Positions 47,665 to 55,863 of a DNA stretch of 64,000 nt are shown here, piece by piece. The number at the start of each line of letters is the position of its first letter. Positions within the stretch are counted from its first letter, which is position 1. The notes under the pieces are model-generated. The model had not been told where the DNA came from and made no database searches. It saw only the letters and a program-made list of their open reading frames with translations. The position numbers and the translations under genes were made by a program. Source of the stretch: Ancylobacter sp. SL191 (GTDB lineage Bacteria > Pseudomonadota > Alphaproteobacteria > Rhizobiales > Xanthobacteraceae); assembly GCF_026625645.1 (NCBI RefSeq), contig NZ_CP113056.1, positions 3,323,001 through 3,387,000 of the forward strand, read 5' to 3'.

Positions 47665-48783
47665 CTATACGGCTTTCAGCTTCCGCTTTCCAGTTCGGGA
47701 TTTATTTCGGGACTTTGAGAGCTTCTCAAGCCCCTCGCGCAGATCCTCGTCGAGCACATGGGCGTAGCGCACGGTGGTCTTGATGTCCCGGTGGTTGAGG
47801 GCCTTCTGCACGAGCTTCAGGTTGCCGGTCTGGCGCAGCAGCTTGGTGCCGAGGTCGTGGCGGAAGTCGTGGAATCGGAAATCGGCCATGCCCGCGCGCT
47901 TCTTCATCCGGCGCCAGTAGCTCTTCAGCCCGTCATAGGTCAGCGGCAGGCGCTCGCCCTTCACCAGCCCCTTGGAGCGCACGGTGCGCTGCACGATGTA
48001 CGTGAACACCTGGTGCGGGTGGTGCCCGCGCAGCGGCCAGAGGAGGGTGCGGATCTCGGCGGTGATGATGGTGCGCACCGGCAGGCTGCCTTTGCCGATG
48101 GTCTGGATGACGCCGGCCTCCCAATCCACCTCCTCCCACCGGATGAAGCACTCGGAGAGGCGCAGGCCACTGGCGCGGGCGAAGGCGAAGAAGGGCTCGA
48201 GGTCATCGCGCATCTCGGCATCGAGGCGCGTCTCCTCGGCCGGGCGCAGCTCGCGCGTGCGCTCGGTTGGCTCGCGCAGCATGTGGATCTTCCAGTTCGG
48301 CTCGCGCGGCAGTTCGGCGCCCCAGGCGCGCTTGGCCCGGTTGAACAGCTTCTTCAGCACCTCGGTGGTGGAGCGGTTCACGGTGGCGGGCGAAATGAAG
48401 GGCGCCTCGTCCCCCGCCCATGCGCGATGCCCGCGCCGCCACGCCACCATGTGGGCGACGGCGTCATCGTCGATATCGGCAAGGCGGGTCTCGGCGCCGA
48501 AATAGGTGAACAGCCGCTGGAGATTGGTCCATGTGGTGGCGGCGCCGGCGTGGTGCTTGCCGACCTCCTCCCAATAGCGGCTGGTGGCGGCGAGCATGGT
48601 GAGCGGGCCGGTGCGCAGCCGCTCCGATTCGCGGACGATCTGCTTCGCCTTCTCCCGCTCGGCGGCCTCTACAAGCTTCGCGGCCTTGAGTGTTTTGGCC
48701 TTGGTTGATCCGTGAAAGCGACGACCACGGACCTGGAAGTCGTAGTGGTAGAACGGGGACCCTTTCGGTTGGTAGAGCGACAT
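47665..48783 (-). CDS. int: Tyrosine-type phage integrase
   Basis: A 372-residue protein. The catalytic set is visible: Arg208 (GLRLSE), H305-x-x-R308 in HDFRHD, His331 in LNHRDI and the nucleophile Tyr340 in RYAH. The N-terminal half has an arm-binding region and a core-binding SAM-like domain. It inserts the phage into tRNA-Pro and, with Xis, excises it. It is the last gene of the leftward early operon and lies beside the att fragment. Confidence 0.95.
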   Translation of the reverse strand: MSLYQPKGSPFYHYDFQVRGRRFHGSTKAKTLKAAKLVEAAEREKAKQIVRESERLRTGPLTMLAATSRYWEEVGKHHAGAATTWTNLQRLFTYFGAETRLADIDDDAVAHMVAWRRGHRAWAGDEAPFISPATVNRSTTEVLKKLFNRAKRAWGAELPREPNWKIHMLREPTERTRELRPAEETRLDAEMRDDLEPFFAFARASGLRLSECFIRWEEVDWEAGVIQTIGKGSLPVRTIITAEIRTLLWPLRGHHPHQVFTYIVQRTVRSKGLVKGERLPLTYDGLKSYWRRMKKRAGMADFRFHDFRHDLGTKLLRQTGNLKLVQKALNHRDIKTTVRYAHVLDEDLREGLEKLSKSRNKSRTGKRKLKAV

Positions 48784-48974
48784 GGGGCATCCTGTCGGCG
48801 CTGGCGCTCGATGAACTCGTCGAGATCGTCATTGGAGAACATTCGGCGGGGCCTCTTCAAGCCCGCACCGACGCGGATGTAACGCAGGCGCCCCTGCTCG
48901 ACATGATCGAACAGCGTTTTCACCGAGATGCGGAGCGCCTCGGCGGCTTCCTTGGGGGTGAGCAGCGGCGTCAT
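48669..48974 (-). CDS. xis: Excisionase, HTH_17/MerR-like
   Basis: A 101-residue protein from ATG 48974. The N-terminus TPKEAAEALRISVKTLFDHVEQGRL is a MerR-like winged helix as in phage excisionases. Its end overlaps the integrase start by 115 bases in a different frame, so xis and int are translationally linked. It would direct excision against integration. The stop is the only one in frame, so the tail length is uncertain. Confidence 0.8.
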   Translation of the reverse strand: MTPLLTPKEAAEALRISVKTLFDHVEQGRLRYIRVGAGLKRPRRMFSNDDLDEFIERQRRQDAPCRSTNRKGPRSTTTTSRSVVVAFTDQPRPKHSRPRSL

Positions 48975-49402
48975 GGCCCCTCCCCGCACCAGTTGCGCCG
49001 GCGGGGGCAGTGGCCGCCGGCGCAGTCATAGGGCTCGGCCAGCCCCTCGCTGATGAGGATGGCCGCCACGTCCCGGCCCTGCACCGTGAGACGGGCGAGC
49101 GAGCGGCCGTAGCGATCGGGCGCCGGCAGGCGCTCCAGCGTGAGGCAGGCGGCCGGCGCGCGCGCCAGCGGGCCGCAGGCCATGGTGAGCAGATCGTGCA
49201 GGCGGGCCTTGGCGCGGTAGCCGAGCGCCCGCTCGCCCTCGCACTGCGCATCCCGCGTTTCCGGCGTGTTGAAGCCGGTGAGGCGGATATGCTCGCGGTC
49301 GACGATGATGGTGTCCCCGTCGAGCACATAGATATCCGCCGCCGCCGGCGTGGCGAGCAGGAGGGCGGCGAGAATGGCCGCCGATTTGATGCGCCGGGCC
49401 AT
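48971..49402 (-). CDS. Secreted thermonuclease (SNase) homologue
   Basis: A 143-residue protein. It has a signal peptide (MARRIKSAAILAALLLATPAAA) and then the SNase-like motifs VLDGDTIIVD, IRLTGFNTPET and a catalytic ERALGYRAKARL Glu/Arg region. The C-terminus has a CHCP-like cysteine set. It would degrade nucleic acids outside the cytoplasm. It overlaps xis by four bases. A prophage-encoded secreted nuclease may act on competing DNA or serve the host. Confidence 0.85.
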   Translation of the reverse strand: MARRIKSAAILAALLLATPAAADIYVLDGDTIIVDREHIRLTGFNTPETRDAQCEGERALGYRAKARLHDLLTMACGPLARAPAACLTLERLPAPDRYGRSLARLTVQGRDVAAILISEGLAEPYDCAGGHCPRRRNWCGEGP

Positions 49403-49788
49403 CAGATGAGGCTCCCTTGTTCGGCCGCTTCGGCCTGTTTGGCGCGGGACGTGTCGATGCGGGCGAGCCTCGCCGCGCCGATGAGCGCCAGCGCGGGGTC
49501 ACCGCTCGCGATCTGCCGGCGGGCCTCCCATTCCAGCGGGCCCCATCGGTCGGTCTCGATGGCACCGGCCGCGACAGCCTGCGCCCGCTTGACCTTGGCA
49601 ATGTCAAAATGCACCCACGACGCCTTGCGAAACTGCGGCAGCGAGAGTGTGGGGTGACCTTGCAACCACTTCCGCTGCACCCCGATCCGGTCGGCCATGG
49701 CGAACAGTTCGTCGAGCGTGTCCGCCCACATATGGCACATCAGCATGCGTCCGAACGGCCAGACGGCGGGATCAACGAAGACGGTCAT
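49402..49788 (-). CDS. DUF4031 family protein
   Basis: A 128-residue protein (ATG 49788; a GTG two codons upstream is possible). It begins MTVFVDPAVWPFGRMLMCHMWADT, the typical DUF4031 opening, with HPTLSLPQFRKASWVHFDI later. The family is common in phages and small host operons; its function is unknown. It shares a base at each end with its neighbours, so it is translationally coupled. Confidence 0.8.
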   Translation of the reverse strand: MTVFVDPAVWPFGRMLMCHMWADTLDELFAMADRIGVQRKWLQGHPTLSLPQFRKASWVHFDIAKVKRAQAVAAGAIETDRWGPLEWEARRQIASGDPALALIGAARLARIDTSRAKQAEAAEQGSLI

Positions 49789-50087
49789 CAGCACACCTCG
49801 TCGAAATAGCTGTTGAGCATCTGATCGGTGAACGGCGGCGCGGTCGCCAAGAGCGCGGCGGCCTCGCTGGCCTCCCCGCAGCAGACGGTTTCAAGGTCGC
49901 GCGGGTGCAGGCCCGACAACCATGCGTCGATCGGCGGAAGAATCTCAGCGGGCTGTTTTGCCATCCAGTCGCGGAGCTCGCGCTTCATCTGCGCCTCGGA
50001 GCGCCCGCGATTGATGCCGCCATTGTCGAGTGCGATCAGCAGGGTCGCGCGAGCGAAGCCCGGAAAACGTTCACCGGGTGCGGTCAC
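49788..50087 (-). CDS. Phage hypothetical protein
   Basis: A 99-residue protein from GTG 50087, which overlaps the stop of the ASCH gene (GTGA) and follows GGGAGG. It is a helical sequence with two adjacent cysteines (VCCGEASEAAALL). I do not recognise it. A longer frame upstream is shadow of the ASCH gene. Confidence 0.6.
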   Translation of the reverse strand: MTAPGERFPGFARATLLIALDNGGINRGRSEAQMKRELRDWMAKQPAEILPPIDAWLSGLHPRDLETVCCGEASEAAALLATAPPFTDQMLNSYFDEVC

Positions 50088-50527
50088 AGCAGCCTCCCTT
50101 GGCTGAGGTGTTCGGGAATCGGATTGGCGAACGGCCGGGCGGCCTCGCCGGGGTTGAAGAAGCCGAGAGCGCCCTTGCACGGCTGGAAGGGCACCGGCGC
50201 CGCCTCCGCCATGACGAGGCCGATCGGGCCGAAGAACCACGGCGATTCCATCTCGCGGACGACATCGACGATGCGCGCGCGGCCGACGATGCCGCCCCGC
50301 TCGAACTCGTGCGGCTGCGGCAGCGGGATGCCGGGGAAGGTCTCGGCGATCCAGTCATAGCCGTCGCGGTCGAACTTCTGGCCGGCGTGCAGGAGCACAT
50401 CGCCCCGGAAGCGCAGGCCGGGATTGCCCGGCTGCCAACTGCGATTCTCCACCGGCTTGAAGCCGTGGGCGATGCACCAAGTCCAAGGCTGGATGATCGA
50501 GAGCGCGCGCCATCCGCAGGTGGTCAT
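50084..50527 (-). CDS. ASCH-domain protein
   Basis: A 147-residue protein from ATG 50527. It starts WRALSIIQPWTWCIAHGFKPVENRSW, the signature of ASCH-domain proteins, with FRGDVLLHAGQKFD and GGIVGRARIVDVV later. ASCH domains resemble PUA folds and some act on modified nucleosides or RNA. The role in the phage is unknown. It overlaps both neighbours by four bases. Confidence 0.85.
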   Translation of the reverse strand: MTTCGWRALSIIQPWTWCIAHGFKPVENRSWQPGNPGLRFRGDVLLHAGQKFDRDGYDWIAETFPGIPLPQPHEFERGGIVGRARIVDVVREMESPWFFGPIGLVMAEAAPVPFQPCKGALGFFNPGEAARPFANPIPEHLSQGRLL

Positions 50528-50940
50528 GACTGGGCCTCCCTCCGGCGAGCAAGGCAGGGGGAATCGGCGATCTCGGCGCGCAGCGCATCCATGGCCGGCT
50601 TGCCGTAACCCCACAGGTCGCCGTCGCAGATCCATGTGGGCCAAGGGCCGAAGACCGAGGCGGGCACGGGCCGGCCCGAGCGGATGAACGCGGCGATGCA
50701 CTCGATCAGCCGCCGCAGCGTGCCTCCGTTGCTGAAGTGCCGCCAATGGCCACGATAGGCCACGTAGACGCGGCGGTTCGTGTATTCATCCCGAAGCCAC
50801 AGGCGGCCCGCGAGATCGATCTCGAACCGCGCGATGCGCCCGCTCCGAGTGTCGTGAAAGAACCGTCGGCCATGGCGGGAGATGGCGGCGATCAGGGCAT
50901 TGGCGTGGGTGAGGCGCTGGCGCGGCGTTTCAATCGTCAT
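50524..50940 (-). CDS. Phage hypothetical protein
   Basis: A 138-residue, strongly basic protein (SRHGRRFF, RIARFEIDLAGRLWLRDEYTNRRVY). It has a mixed alpha/beta pattern, with a WRHFSNGGTLRRLIECIAAF helix. It overlaps the ASCH gene by four bases and the upstream gene by 11. The family is not recognised. Confidence 0.65.
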   Translation of the reverse strand: MTIETPRQRLTHANALIAAISRHGRRFFHDTRSGRIARFEIDLAGRLWLRDEYTNRRVYVAYRGHWRHFSNGGTLRRLIECIAAFIRSGRPVPASVFGPWPTWICDGDLWGYGKPAMDALRAEIADSPCLARRREAQS

Positions 50941-51301
50941 GGCGATCCTCGACGGCCTTGAAGGCCGGCTTGAGCTTGGTCACCTCGGGGCTGTCGTAGA
51001 GGCGGTTCACGTGGCCGCAGTGCGGGCAGATGAACCGCCCCTCGCCCTGGCGCCAATAGTCCCCGCCGGTGCAGCCGTGAGGCTCGATGTAGAAGTGCGT
51101 CTGGATGAAGGTCAGGTCGCCAATACGGCTGAAGCCGCCGCAGCCTTTGCCGGTGGCGATCTGGCTGGTGCATTGCACCAGCGTGTCGCGCGCCTGCTGC
51201 TCAAGGGCGGCCTCACGTGCCGCTATCACGGCGCGGGCGGCTTCCACCTCGGCATCGGAGGGGCCGGCGAGTGCCGGCTGGAAATGGGGGATCCGCGTCA
51301 T
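50930..51301 (-). CDS. Zinc-ribbon-containing phage protein
   Basis: A 123-residue protein with a helical N-terminus and a C-terminal metal site: C45 and C54 (GKGCGGF), His-rich HFYIEPHGCTGGDYW, then the ribbon CPHC near residue 92. It may bind nucleic acid or a partner protein. No function is known. It overlaps its neighbours (11 and 4 bases). Confidence 0.65.
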   Translation of the reverse strand: MTRIPHFQPALAGPSDAEVEAARAVIAAREAALEQQARDTLVQCTSQIATGKGCGGFSRIGDLTFIQTHFYIEPHGCTGGDYWRQGEGRFICPHCGHVNRLYDSPEVTKLKPAFKAVEDRHDD

Positions 51302-51444
51302 GGCTTCGGCTCCCGCTTCGCGAGCAGGGTGGCGCGGGTGATCTCATAGCCATCGACCACCTTGGCGATGAAATCGCCGACCTCGCGCGGGGCCCACATC
51401 GCCCAGATGACGACGATGGTCAGCACTCCCCCGAGGGCAGTCAT
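51298..51444 (-). CDS. Small membrane protein (48 aa)
   Basis: A 48-residue frame, ATG 51444. One hydrophobic segment (LGGVLTIVVIWAMWA) is followed by a charged tail. The start and stop overlap both neighbours by four bases (ATGA), which supports it being real. The function is unknown. Confidence 0.6.
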   Translation of the reverse strand: MTALGGVLTIVVIWAMWAPREVGDFIAKVVDGYEITRATLLAKREPKP

Positions 51445-52556
51445 GACCGCACCTCCGGCAGGGCGTTGTGCTCGACGCCATCGAGCAGCCGTCCGGCGCG
51501 GGCTTTGCCGACGCGGATCATCTGATATCCATCCTCGAATACATGGCTGATCGGGACGTCCCCCGTCGCTCCTTTGGCCGTGACGTGTTCACCCCACTGC
51601 TTGAAGAAGAACGGGACGCCGGCGGTAGCGCACTGGTCGCGGAGGGACCGCGCCCAATCGGGGTGCATCGGCCGGGCGTTCGGGCCGCTCTCGCCGCCGG
51701 CGATGACGAGATCGATGCGAGCCGTCTCCGCCCCTGTGGGGCCGAACTGGAAGCCGCGCAGGGAATCATGCCAGTCCGTTATCGTGCCGCGGGCACCGCG
51801 AACCTCCCGCAGAGAGAACAGCTTCAGCGGCCCCAGCAGCGGCTCGGCGGAGACGAAGCGGATGGCGGCGGGGGTGGCGAGCAGATCCGGCACGCGCTCA
51901 TCGGCGCGGCGCTGATCCTCGGTCGAGACGCCGAGCCAGACATTCGGGAGCGGCCGGCGCGGCCATGCCGGGCGGCCGATCAGTGAGCCCTCTGGAGTCC
52001 AGAACCGCTCGTGATCGAAGAAGGGGTTCATGGTCACGTCGTCGATGGCCAGATTGATCCGGTCCCAGCGGTCGCTTGGCCGCTTTTCGGCGGGGATGTC
52101 GATGGTCTTGCCGCCACCCAACTGGATCGACCGCGCAAGAGCGGGCTGCCACGTCTCGGCAAAATACTCCCGCATCCGGGTGCTGCGCTTGGTCAGCACC
52201 TGATAGGTGTGCTGCGGGGAGAGGGCCATGATGGCGAAGACGCGGTCGATCCACGCGTCGGGCACGTCCTCATGGAGCAGGTCGCCCATGGAGTTGACGA
52301 AGATCCGGCGCGGGCGGCGCCAGCGGAGCGGCTGGGTGAGGATGTGCTCGGGCGCCAGCGCGACCTTGCCGCTCCACACGGCGCCCGCCTTGCCGGGCTG
52401 CGTCGTCCCGGCATAGTGCGAACCGGGCTGCATGGCCTCGATCCGCGCCGCCATCTTCATGGCGTAGCAGTTGGTGCAGCCGGGCGAGACCAGGCTGCAG
52501 CCGACGATGGGATTCCACGTCGCGTCGGTCCATTCGATGCCGGAGCGGTCAGCCAT
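51441..52556 (-). CDS. DUF5131 (phage Gp37/Gp68-like) protein, radical-SAM-like cysteines
   Basis: A 371-residue protein from ATG 52556 (MADRSGIEWTDATWNPIVGC). The N-terminus carries CSLVSPGCTNCYA, a C-x6-C-x2-C set that could hold an iron-sulfur cluster as in radical SAM-like proteins, followed by FVNSMGDLLHEDVP and VLTKRSTRM. The family is common in phages. The reaction is not established. It overlaps the next gene upstream by eight bases. Confidence 0.85.
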   Translation of the reverse strand: MADRSGIEWTDATWNPIVGCSLVSPGCTNCYAMKMAARIEAMQPGSHYAGTTQPGKAGAVWSGKVALAPEHILTQPLRWRRPRRIFVNSMGDLLHEDVPDAWIDRVFAIMALSPQHTYQVLTKRSTRMREYFAETWQPALARSIQLGGGKTIDIPAEKRPSDRWDRINLAIDDVTMNPFFDHERFWTPEGSLIGRPAWPRRPLPNVWLGVSTEDQRRADERVPDLLATPAAIRFVSAEPLLGPLKLFSLREVRGARGTITDWHDSLRGFQFGPTGAETARIDLVIAGGESGPNARPMHPDWARSLRDQCATAGVPFFFKQWGEHVTAKGATGDVPISHVFEDGYQMIRVGKARAGRLLDGVEHNALPEVRS

Positions 52557-53016
52557 CGGTGCGGCCCTCCGTGGCCCGCGATGCCGCGGCCTTCTCCTGG
52601 GCATGGCAGTCATGAAGGTTCAGGGCCTGCGCGGGCATCGCGAAGCTTGTCGGCTGGGCTGTTAGGCGGCCCTCCGCCAAGGCGATGAGGGCGTTCAGCA
52701 CCGCGACGACAAGCGCCTTGCCAGGCGTCGGGGCCTGCCCACTGGCTTCGTCCAGCCGATCGCAGTGATTGGGATCAAGCCGATTGATGAAGGCCCAGCC
52801 GTCAAAGAGGGTGGTACGGCCACAGCGCCAGTACCAGCCCGGCAAGAGTGCTTCCTTGAACGCGACAGCGGCATCGACCCCTTCTCGGCCAAGCGTGGCG
52901 TTCTGAGCCAGCATGGCGTGCTCACCGAAGGCGGCGATGGCGGCATTGTCCGCGCCGCCGATGTAGCCGCCGGCGGCGACGCTGTCGCGGAAATGGAGGA
53001 GCGTGGCCTTATCCAT
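52549..53016 (-). CDS. Phage hypothetical protein
   Basis: A 155-residue protein starting MDKATLLHFRDSVAAGGYIGGADN, with a central WYWRCGRTTLFDGWAFINRLDPNHCDRL block. It is predicted helical. Eight-base overlaps join it to both neighbours. I do not recognise a family. Confidence 0.65.
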   Translation of the reverse strand: MDKATLLHFRDSVAAGGYIGGADNAAIAAFGEHAMLAQNATLGREGVDAAVAFKEALLPGWYWRCGRTTLFDGWAFINRLDPNHCDRLDEASGQAPTPGKALVVAVLNALIALAEGRLTAQPTSFAMPAQALNLHDCHAQEKAAASRATEGRTDG

Positions 53017-53284
53017 GGTCGCGCCCCCTCTCCTTCGGCGCCGGCTCCGGGGCGGCGTGGTTCACGGCGTGCTTGATGGTCGGCATCAGCAGGCCGGCGT
53101 CGTTGCGGATGATGCTCACGTCGAGGCTGATCCTTTCGAGGGCCAGGACGTGGGTGCGGCGGATGGGGCGGCGCCCCATTTCGAGCTCGATGAAGGCGCG
53201 GCGGCCGAGGCCCATGCGCGCGGCGAGTTCTTCCTGGGTGAGGCCCCAGCGCAGGCGCCAATGGGCAAGGTCAGCCGCTTTCAT
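53009..53284 (-). CDS. XRE-family HTH regulator
   Basis: A 91-residue protein from ATG 53284. Residues about 4-55 form an XRE/Cro-type helix-turn-helix (LRWGLTQEELAARMGLGRRAFIELEMG). A basic tail follows. The frame is open upstream into 53494, so the membrane segment of the next gene is in frame with it, most likely because of a frameshift there. It may control genes of this operon or another phage function. Confidence 0.75.
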   Translation of the reverse strand: MKAADLAHWRLRWGLTQEELAARMGLGRRAFIELEMGRRPIRRTHVLALERISLDVSIIRNDAGLLMPTIKHAVNHAAPEPAPKERGRDHG

Positions 53285-53494
53285 GGCGGGGCGGCCCTTT
53301 CGGCCGGTGCGGGCGCAGGTGCTCGGGCGTGGCGCGCCAGCGGGTCTCCTGCTCGGCTTGCAGGCGGATGAGAGGTCTTCGTCATCCCACTCCGGCCCGG
53401 CATCGGCCCGGCCCTTGGTGTAGGCGAGGATGACGAAGGGCAGCATGAAGACGGCGCCGAGCAGGAAGCCCCAGAAGGTGTAGCTGTTGCTCAT
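53271..53494 (-). pseudogene. Frameshifted small membrane protein gene
   Basis: From ATG 53494 the sequence codes a membrane helix (TFWGFLLGAVFMLPFVILAY) and an acidic stretch to DDEDL. At a CTCTC run (plus-strand GAGAG 53370-53374) the frame then turns to unnatural sequence and joins the XRE gene. Removing two bases restores a protein-like end, LQAEQETRWRATPEHLRP, with a stop at 53271 that overlaps the XRE start by 14 bases. A two-base insertion, phase variation or sequencing error would explain it. A genuine membrane-anchored XRE fusion is less likely. Confidence 0.6.
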
Positions 53495-54003
53495 GCCGAG
53501 CCCTCCGGCGCGGCGCTGGCGAGGGCGGGCTCGGGCTGCACGGGGACGAAGCGTGGCTTGTCGCCCGTCACCTCGAGCCGGTAGCGTTCCTCGGTCCATT
53601 TGCTGAACCGGACCTCGACGGCGAGCTCGTCATCCAACGCGATGTCATAGAGATCGACGCAGCCGCGCGCGAAGTCCTCCAGCGTGTCGGCAATGTTCTC
53701 ATGGGCGCCCGCATCGTAGACGCCCGTCCAGTCGCCGGGATCGAAGCCGACAAGGCGGAAGGTGCCGTCGCCGTTGATGATGATGTCGCGCGCGCCGCGC
53801 GGCTCGTGCCACATGAACAGCACGTCGGCGCCGGGCTGCACGATCATGCAACCATAATCGACGCGCTCCTGCCGGCCCTTGGGGCCGATGATCCACCCGG
53901 CCTCGCAGCGCCCGGCAATCCATTTGTCGGGCGTGCCGAGCCCGGTGGGCATTCTCTCGTCGGCAACGAAGGCGGCCCAGCACAGGCGTTCGGTGTCATA
54001 CAT
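53491..54003 (-). CDS. Phage hypothetical protein
   Basis: A 170-residue protein from ATG 54003, after a long non-protein-like upstream frame. Beta-rich N-terminal part (GWIIGPKGRQERVDYGCMIV), then DIIINGDGTFRLVGFDPGDW and an acidic helix. No known family. It overlaps neighbours by a few bases in the operon. Confidence 0.65.
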   Translation of the reverse strand: MYDTERLCWAAFVADERMPTGLGTPDKWIAGRCEAGWIIGPKGRQERVDYGCMIVQPGADVLFMWHEPRGARDIIINGDGTFRLVGFDPGDWTGVYDAGAHENIADTLEDFARGCVDLYDIALDDELAVEVRFSKWTEERYRLEVTGDKPRFVPVQPEPALASAAPEGSA

Positions 54004-54208
54004 CGGCGCGGCCCTCCGGCTGCGGGGTGTGGGTGTTGTGGCGGTACTCGCCGCACCAGGCATCGGCCGCGACGGGCGGCCAGACGGCGCTGCGGGCATC
54101 GGACTGGCGGGAGAGCACGAGGCGCGGCTCGCGGCGGCGGCAGGCGCCCTGCTCGCGCGCGGCATCGTTCGGGTGCCACCAGACGCAGCTGTTGCAGGTC
54201 TGGGTCAT
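53996..54208 (-). CDS. Small cysteine-rich phage protein
   Basis: A 70-residue protein from ATG 54208. The cysteines CNSCVWW, GACRRR and WCGEY make a plausible small zinc-binding fold. It is coupled on both sides (8- and 4-base overlaps). The function is unknown. Confidence 0.6.
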   Translation of the reverse strand: MTQTCNSCVWWHPNDAAREQGACRRREPRLVLSRQSDARSAVWPPVAADAWCGEYRHNTHTPQPEGRADV

Positions 54209-54720
54209 GCCGCGCCCTCCGGCTTGGCGGCGGCGCGGTCGAGCCGCTCGATCTCGGCGATGATGAGGGCGCCCGCCCGCACGAGATCGCGGCGGTTGTC
54301 CTTCGGTTTCCACCACTGCGCAGCCCACGGCCAGAGCCTCGGGCGCGGCGGAACAAAGGTGAACGCTCCCCGTTCGGCCGGCAGAATGTCGCGAAAGAGT
54401 TCCGGCGTCGCATAGCAGGCGGCGGCGAGAGCCAACTCGCCGCTGATGTACTGGTCATCATGCGGGGGTGGGCGGTTTTCAACTTCGATCTGCCGCCGGC
54501 GCTCGGCCAGCACATCGGCCGCCGCGCGGCTGATCATGTCCGGCTCGCCCTGGCGCGCCTCGTGCGCCTCTGCCGCCTCCGCGAGCGTCGAGCCGAAGAT
54601 GTCGCGATAGAGGCGGCACGAAAGCGGCCTGAGCCCGGGCTGGGCTGCCACCACCCGCCATGACTCGATGAGCGTGCGCTCCTTCGGCAGCATGTCGGGT
54701 TCGATCTGTGTGCGCGGCAT
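54205..54720 (-). CDS. Phage protein of widespread unknown family
   Basis: A 171-residue protein. The segment DVLAERRRQIEVE ... HDDQYISGELALAAACYA ... WWKPKDNRRDLVRAGALIIAEIERLDR recurs in many temperate phages from alphaproteobacteria, with a possible distant MazG-like helical look. No activity is established. It lies just downstream of the sliding clamp gene in the same operon. Confidence 0.65.
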   Translation of the reverse strand: MPRTQIEPDMLPKERTLIESWRVVAAQPGLRPLSCRLYRDIFGSTLAEAAEAHEARQGEPDMISRAAADVLAERRRQIEVENRPPPHDDQYISGELALAAACYATPELFRDILPAERGAFTFVPPRPRLWPWAAQWWKPKDNRRDLVRAGALIIAEIERLDRAAAKPEGAA

Positions 54721-54723
54721 GGG

Positions 54724-55863
54724 TCAAACCCTCATCGGCATGAGGACGCAGAGCGCGTCGGTGGAGCCGGGGCGGCGGAAGATGGTGGGGCTGCCGGGAT
54801 CGTTCAGCGCGATCTCGACCTGCGGGGCGTCGTCGGCCTTCAGCACGTCGCCGACATAGCGGCCGTTGAAGCCGATGCTGATTTCGTCATCGGTGAAGGC
54901 GCAGTCGATCTCGTCGCGCGCCGAGCCGGATTCGGGGTTGGTGGCCTCCAGCACCAGGCCGCCGGTGGCGAAGATGAACTTCACGGCCTTGCCGCGATCG
55001 CTCGACAGGGTGCCGACGCGATCGGCGGCGGCGGCGAGTTCCGCGCGCGCGACAGTGGCAAGCCGGGCGTTGCCGAAGGGGATGACGCGGCCATAATCCG
55101 GGAAGGTGCCGTCGATCAGCTTGGTGACGACGCGCACGCCGCCATGTTCGGCCGCGAGCTTGGTGGTGGACACCTCAATGTGCAGCGGGTTCGCACCCGC
55201 CTCCTCCGCCAGCCGCTTCACCTCGCCAACCGCCTTGCGCGGCAGGATCACGCCCGGCATGTCCTCGGGGATCGGGGCGCCTTCGCCCGGCAGGCGCACC
55301 AGCGAGAGGCGGTGCCCATCCGTCGCCACCAGCGTCAGCCGGGGATCACCCTCGGGCAGCGCGGCCCGGTGGATGAAAATGCCGTTGAGGTAATAGCGGG
55401 TTTCCTCGGTGGAGATGGCGAATTCCACCCGGCCCAGCGCCTCGGCAAAGGCCTTGCCGGGCAAGGCCAGCTTCACGCCCTCGGGCGCGGCGGTGAGGTC
55501 CGGGAAGTCGGTCACCGGCAGGGTCTGCAGCGAGAACCGCGAGCGGCCGGCGCGCACCGTGAGGGTGCTGCGGTCGCCGGTGACTTCAAGCTGGATCTGC
55601 GCGCCCTCGGGCAGCTTCTTGACGATGTCGTGCAGCGTGTGGGCGGGCGCGGTGATCTCGCCCGGCGTGGCCACCTGCACCGCCTCCTCCCACAGGCTCT
55701 GGGTGATCTCGATGTCGAGATCCGTGGCGGTGATGATGAGCCGGCTGCCTTCCGCCTTGAGGCGGAGGTTTGCCAGGATCGGGATGGTGTTGCGCCGCTC
55801 GACGACCCGGTCGGCGCGGCCGAGCGCGGCGAGGAAGGGGGCGCGTTCTATGGTGAGTTTCAT
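54724..55863 (-). CDS. dnaN: Phage-encoded DNA polymerase III beta sliding clamp
   Basis: A 379-residue protein aligned end to end with bacterial beta clamps: MKLTIERAPFLAALGRADRVVERRNTIPIL start, three repeated domains (LPVTDFPDLTA, ATDGHRLSL, VTKLIDGTFPDY) and the VLMPMRV C-terminus. A clamp of full bacterial length in a prophage is uncommon; it may load phage replication proteins or substitute for the host clamp. It is the sixteenth or so gene of the leftward early operon. Certain as DnaN family; the phage role is inference. Confidence 0.95.
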   Translation of the reverse strand: MKLTIERAPFLAALGRADRVVERRNTIPILANLRLKAEGSRLIITATDLDIEITQSLWEEAVQVATPGEITAPAHTLHDIVKKLPEGAQIQLEVTGDRSTLTVRAGRSRFSLQTLPVTDFPDLTAAPEGVKLALPGKAFAEALGRVEFAISTEETRYYLNGIFIHRAALPEGDPRLTLVATDGHRLSLVRLPGEGAPIPEDMPGVILPRKAVGEVKRLAEEAGANPLHIEVSTTKLAAEHGGVRVVTKLIDGTFPDYGRVIPFGNARLATVARAELAAAADRVGTLSSDRGKAVKFIFATGGLVLEATNPESGSARDEIDCAFTDDEISIGFNGRYVGDVLKADDAPQVEIALNDPGSPTIFRRPGSTDALCVLMPMRV

